Below are positions 4,620 to 7,992 of a stretch of DNA of 7,992 nucleotides, piece by piece. This stretch comes from an uncultured Clostridia bacterium (lineage in GTDB: Bacteria; Bacillota; Clostridia; Oscillospirales; Oscillospiraceae), in assembly GCA_945910975.1 (NCBI GenBank), contig CAMDZY010000077.1:1-7992 (forward strand), given 5' to 3'. Within the stretch, counting starts at the first letter, position 1; each line of letters starts with the position of its first letter. A program made the translations under genes and the position numbers. The notes below the pieces were generated by a model that worked only from the letters and a program-made list of their open reading frames with translations, was not told the DNA's origin and searched no databases.

Positions 4620-5834
4620 ATGCCAATTTGTGTGAAAAGTGAGATTCAACCGCTGAAAAAGGTTTTGCTGCACCGCCCGGGGCAGGAATTGGAGCATCTG
4701 ATTCCAGGCACCTTAGAGCGCTTGCTGTTTGATGATATCCCTTATCTGGCGATGGCACAGAAAGAGCATGACTGCTTTGCGCAGACCTTGCGCGACCAGG
4801 GGGTAGAGGTGGTATATCTGGCCGACCTGTGCGCCCAAACGCTTGCCGATGCGCAGGTACGCAGCCGCTTTATTGCCGATTTTATCCATGCCAGCGGCAG
4901 CTTGGCACAGAATTACAGCCAACTGCTGACGGAATATCTGTCCGCAATCAACGACCCACTGCAGCTGGTACTGACAACGATGTCGGGCGTCAGCTTCGCG
5001 GATGTCAAATCCAGCGCCGGAGGGCCGCTTGCGGCATATTTGCACACGGCATCCCATTTCCTGCTGGATCCCATTCCAAATTTGTATTTCACGCGCGACC
5101 CATTTGCCAGCATTGGCAATGGCGTGACGCTGCACCGCATGTATTCTGCCACGCGGAATCGGGAAACGATTTACGGACGGTACATTTTGCAGCATCATCC
5201 GGATTTTGCCGGTCAGGTGCCGTTCTATTATACGCCGTCGGAACCGTTCTCTCTGGAGGGCGGCGACTTGTTGAATCTTTCGCCGGAAGTTTTGACGGTA
5301 GGCATTTCCCAGCGCACCATGCCGGAGGCTGTAGAGCGGTTGGCAAAAAATATTTTCTCAGATGAACGTTCTACCATTCGCACCATTTTGGCAATGGATA
5401 TCCCCAGCATCCGCGCCTATATGCATCTTGACACGGTCATGACGCAGGCGGATGTGGACAAATTTGTGATCCACCCCGGTATTTTGGATTCGCTGCGCGT
5501 ATTTGAGGTGACGGCAGGGGAGAAGGAGTCATTGCACGTGCGGGAGCTGGATGCGCCGCTGGAAGTTATTTTGCAGCATTATCTGCATCAGGACAAGGTG
5601 ACGCTGATCCACTGCGGTGGCAAGGATGCCATTGCATCCCAGCGTGAGCAGTGGAACGACGGTTCCAACACGCTTTGTGTTGCGCCGGGTGTGGTGATTG
5701 CGTACGGAAGAAATTATGTGACCAACCGCCTGTTGGAGGATGCCGGCATCAAGGTGCTGGAAATCCCCGGAAGTGAGCTTTCACGCGGACGCGGCGGCCC
5801 GCGTTGTATGAGTATGCCATTGATTCGAGAATAA
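4620..5834 (+). CDS. arcA: Arginine deiminase
   Basis: ArcA hydrolyses arginine to citrulline and ammonia in the cytoplasm, the first step of the arginine deiminase pathway. The 404-residue protein has the full set of guanidino-modifying enzyme signatures: FTRDP with catalytic Asp160, EGGD with Glu213, the MHLDT motif with His269 and Asp271, and C-terminal SRGRGGPRCMSMP with nucleophile Cys396. The N-terminus (ICVKSEIQPLKKVLLHRPG, then LLFDDIPYL) is typical. AGGAG (4607-4611) lies 8 bases before the ATG at 4620, which also gives the family start; an in-frame ATG at 4593 precedes the ribosome site and is rejected. It is followed after 14 bases by ornithine carbamoyltransferase. The upstream dyad and repeats suggest regulated expression. 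Confidence 0.96.
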   Translation: MPICVKSEIQPLKKVLLHRPGQELEHLIPGTLERLLFDDIPYLAMAQKEHDCFAQTLRDQGVEVVYLADLCAQTLADAQVRSRFIADFIHASGSLAQNYSQLLTEYLSAINDPLQLVLTTMSGVSFADVKSSAGGPLAAYLHTASHFLLDPIPNLYFTRDPFASIGNGVTLHRMYSATRNRETIYGRYILQHHPDFAGQVPFYYTPSEPFSLEGGDLLNLSPEVLTVGISQRTMPEAVERLAKNIFSDERSTIRTILAMDIPSIRAYMHLDTVMTQADVDKFVIHPGILDSLRVFEVTAGEKESLHVRELDAPLEVILQHYLHQDKVTLIHCGGKDAIASQREQWNDGSNTLCVAPGVVIAYGRNYVTNRLLEDAGIKVLEIPGSELSRGRGGPRCMSMPLIRE

Positions 5835-5848
5835 AAGGAGAGATTATT

Positions 5849-6841
5849 ATGCCTGTGAACATCAAAGGACGTCATTTTTTAAAGCTGCTGGACTATACCC
5901 CGCAGGAGATCCGCTACTTGTTGGATTTGAGTAAGAATTTTAAGGATTTAAAACGCGCCGGTGTGCCGCACCGTTATCTGGAAGGCAAAAACATCGTGCT
6001 GCTGTTTGAAAAGACCTCCACCCGCACCCGTTGCTCGTTTGAGGTGGCAGGCCGCGACTTGGGCTGCGGCGTGACTTACCTTGACCCGGGCAGCAGCCAG
6101 ATGGGCAAAAAGGAATCCATCGCCGACACTGCACGCGTGTTGGGCAGAATGTACGACGGCATTGAATACCGTGGCTTCAGCCAGAATACGGTACAGGCCT
6201 TAGCAGATTACGCCGGCGTTCCCGTCTGGAACGGCCTGACCGATGAGTTCCATCCCACACAGATGCTTGCCGACTTGCTGACCATTGAAGAAAAGCTCGG
6301 CCATTTGAAGGGCGTGCGCTTTACCTACATGGGCGATGCCAGAAATAATATGGGCAACTCGCTGATGGTCGCGTGCGCAAAGATGGGTCTGCACTTTACT
6401 GCCTGCGCGCCCAAGGAGTTGTTCCCGGCAGAGGATTTGGTGGCAAAGTGCCGCGAAATTGCCAAGGAATCCGGCGGCTCTGTCACACTGACGGAGGATG
6501 TAAAGCAGGGCACTGCGGGCGCAGATGTCATTTATACAGACATTTGGGTTTCCATGGGCGAACCGGACAGCGTTTGGAGTGAACGCATCCGTCTACTCCA
6601 GCCGTATCAGGTCAATGCGGCCGCGATGGCCAATGCAAAGCCCACTGCCATTTTCATGCACTGCCTGCCCTCGTTCCACGACACCAACACCACGATCGGT
6701 GCGGAAATTGCGCAGAAATTCGGCATCACGGAAATGGAAGTGACCGACGAGGTCTTTGAGTCCAGACAGTCCGTTGTCTTTGACGAAGCCGAAAACCGGA
6801 TGCACACCATCAAGGCTGTGATTTACGCAACCTTGCACTAA
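5849..6841 (+). CDS. arcB: Ornithine carbamoyltransferase, probably catabolic
   Basis: The enzyme interconverts citrulline plus phosphate and ornithine plus carbamoyl phosphate; beside arcA the likely direction is citrulline phosphorolysis. The 330-residue protein shows the carbamoyl-phosphate loop STRTR (57-61), HPTQ (135-138), the SMG ornithine-binding motif (DIWVSMGEPD, 231-240) and HCLPSFHD with Cys272 (271-278). The SMG motif separates it from putrescine and aspartate carbamoyltransferases. The length is normal. The ATG at 5849 is chosen because AAGGAG (5835-5840) lies 8 bases upstream, directly after the arcA stop; an upstream in-frame ATG at 5804 is inside arcA. The symbol argF is possible if the enzyme works in biosynthesis, but no other arginine biosynthetic gene is present. 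Carbamate kinase does not follow; a terminator does. Confidence 0.94.
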   Translation: MPVNIKGRHFLKLLDYTPQEIRYLLDLSKNFKDLKRAGVPHRYLEGKNIVLLFEKTSTRTRCSFEVAGRDLGCGVTYLDPGSSQMGKKESIADTARVLGRMYDGIEYRGFSQNTVQALADYAGVPVWNGLTDEFHPTQMLADLLTIEEKLGHLKGVRFTYMGDARNNMGNSLMVACAKMGLHFTACAPKELFPAEDLVAKCREIAKESGGSVTLTEDVKQGTAGADVIYTDIWVSMGEPDSVWSERIRLLQPYQVNAAAMANAKPTAIFMHCLPSFHDTNTTIGAEIAQKFGITEMEVTDEVFESRQSVVFDEAENRMHTIKAVIYATLH

Positions 6842-6861
6842 GCCGTAGCTCCATAAAAAGA

Positions 6862-6905
6862 ATCCCGCAAAAACTGTGATGAGAAAAGTTTTTGCGGGAT
6901 ATTTT
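6862..6905. terminator. Strong intrinsic terminator, probably bidirectional
   Basis: Bases 6862-6875 pair perfectly with 6887-6900 (14 bp, 11-nt loop). On the plus strand the stem is followed by ATTTTTG, ending arcA-arcB 20 bases after the stop. On the minus strand it is followed by a run of five T (complement of A at 6855-6859), so it can also end the convergent ATP-grasp gene. Confidence 0.9.
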
Positions 6906-6955
6906 TGATTTAAATTTACGTTTGGAAACCTCGACACGAAGCCGAAAGCATTTTA

Positions 6956-7981
6956 TCAGGCGAAAAAATCTTTGCCCAAAATTTTTTCAAACCAGGGAAG
7001 CGCACCGGTTTTGCTGTTATTCAAGCCGGAATTTTGACACATATCATAGCCGGGCAAGTGGTTCCCCTCCACCAAAACCGGCCCTGCCGGCGTAATCGCC
7101 ACATCCCAGCCGACATAACCAACGCGCGGCTCAACCTGTGCAGCCTGTATACACAGCGCTTTTGCTTCCTGAAAATAGGGCACAACAAAGTCGTGAAAAA
7201 CCACACCGCTGACCGGATGGCTGGTATAATAGCCGGACGTTTTATCGCAGAACGCCTTTTCGGAGATTCTTCCCGCCTGATCCAACAGTGCATACATACC
7301 GCCGGAGGAAATATTGTCCGTATGGCTTTTGCCGTTGCCCATTCGAACCAGCGCATAGACAAGATGTGCCACCCCGTCTTTCAAAACCGTCACCATCCGC
7401 AACGTATTGACACTGTTCGGGCATAGCCGTTCCATCTCCGGATGCTGCACGAGCGTATCTTCCACCAGATTTTTTCCCTCGGAAAGAAGCCGCTGGTATA
7501 GCTGCGGATAATCCGTGCTGTCGGAAAGCGTGAGCTTTTCCACGCCTTGTCCACCGAACGAACTGGTGACCTTGGCAAAAACGGAAGCCTTTCCCCGGCA
7601 GAAATCGGCAAGCTGCTGCGGCGTACTCTCCGGCAGAATCAAAAAATCTCTGCCGATATATGCACGGAACGCCTTGTTGAATTTGCTTTTATCAACAAAG
7701 ACGTCGATTGCATTCCGGTCATTGACTGCTCTGGATAATCGGGCATTGTGGTTCATTGTCATATAGGTTTTCCGATTGGCTTTGTCGCGATTCGTCGCAA
7801 AACCGAAGACCCGATAATCCAGATATCCCACGCCACTGCGCATGGCACAGCAAATCATATCCGCTCGGATCCGCGCCTTGGAAACGCCGGTCTCCCGGCT
7901 GATGGCTTTGACGTTGGCTTCCATTCGCGCGAAGCTCATCGTTTTGACCCGGCGCAGAAAGGCTTTGATGTCTTTTTTCAT
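6956..7981 (-). CDS. ATP-grasp protein, sugar-transfer-associated type
   Basis: The 341-residue protein has an ATP-grasp fold with a helical, basic N-terminal extension (about 1-70). Visible ATP-grasp features are FAKVTSSFGGQGVEKL (135-150; Lys137 and a glycine-rich loop), VEDTLVQHPEM (173-183), VNTLRMVTVL (191-200), the NISSGGMYALLD segment (223-234) and the metal/ATP end motif VGWDVAITPAGPVLVEGN (290-307; Asp293, Glu305, Asn307). This pattern matches the family annotated as sugar-transfer-associated ATP-grasp, often found in polysaccharide loci. Members are expected to join a carboxylate to an amine or similar nucleophile; the substrate here is unknown. No glycosyltransferase is visible beside it, though the gene begins 11 bases from the window edge, so its upstream neighbours are hidden. 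The start is the most upstream Met seen; only a weak GAG lies before it. Met15 is a less likely alternative. Confidence 0.8.
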   Translation of the reverse strand: MKKDIKAFLRRVKTMSFARMEANVKAISRETGVSKARIRADMICCAMRSGVGYLDYRVFGFATNRDKANRKTYMTMNHNARLSRAVNDRNAIDVFVDKSKFNKAFRAYIGRDFLILPESTPQQLADFCRGKASVFAKVTSSFGGQGVEKLTLSDSTDYPQLYQRLLSEGKNLVEDTLVQHPEMERLCPNSVNTLRMVTVLKDGVAHLVYALVRMGNGKSHTDNISSGGMYALLDQAGRISEKAFCDKTSGYYTSHPVSGVVFHDFVVPYFQEAKALCIQAAQVEPRVGYVGWDVAITPAGPVLVEGNHLPGYDMCQNSGLNNSKTGALPWFEKILGKDFFA

Positions 7982-7992
7982 GACTCGATCTC

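Noticed and set aside
6842..6861. Short gap after arcB as site of a small gene
   Set aside because: It is only a spacer before the terminator; no start codon with a ribosome site is present.

Overview
The window reads as part of the chromosome of an endospore-forming Firmicute, most likely a Clostridia member of the Oscillospirales/Ruminococcaceae type. The evidence is a spore maturation pair (spmA-spmB), a clostridial-type AbrB regulator with a C-terminal CxxC/CxxC zinc ribbon, strong AGGAGG-type ribosome binding sites, sigma-A promoters close to consensus, and moderately GC-rich coding sequence with AT-rich intergenic stretches. This placement is an inference from gene content; the window has no rRNA or other direct taxonomic marker.

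Layout. Bases 1-183 hold no gene. They contain a dense run of hairpins: three local hairpins side by side, then an 88-nt cloverleaf in which a 17-bp stem closes three abutting hairpins. It probably continues beyond the left edge. Next, on the minus strand, spmA (1274-696) and spmB (708-184) overlap by 13 bases. A short divergent promoter region (about 1291-1372) separates them from the plus-strand abrB-like gene (1454-1696). That gene has a perfect TTGACA-N17-TATAAT promoter and ends at a very strong intrinsic terminator (1703-1742).

A second promoter (1745-1773) then drives a tightly coupled operon, larE-larB-larC (1805-4469), whose genes are joined by ATGA stop/start overlaps. Together these three enzymes make the nickel-pincer nucleotide (NPN) cofactor. 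LarB makes the dicarboxylated pyridinium mononucleotide from NaAD, LarE converts both carboxylates to thiocarboxylates at the cost of its own cysteine sulfur, and LarC inserts nickel using CTP. The usual client enzyme, lactate racemase LarA, is not in the window.

An AT-rich control region with a hyphenated dyad and a tandem 14-bp repeat (4549-4607) precedes arcA (arginine deiminase) and arcB/argF (ornithine carbamoyltransferase), an arginine catabolic pair. It stops at a strong hairpin (6862-6905) without a carbamate kinase or an arginine/ornithine antiporter. The last gene (7981-6956, minus strand) is a sugar-transfer-associated type ATP-grasp protein, convergent with the arc pair; the terminator between them has T-runs in both directions.

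The genes are all recognisable, and I see no evidence of a wholly new multi-gene system. The least explained sequence is the hairpin array at the left edge, followed by the regulatory layouts upstream of spmA/abrB and arcA, and the NPN operon lacking a visible client enzyme.
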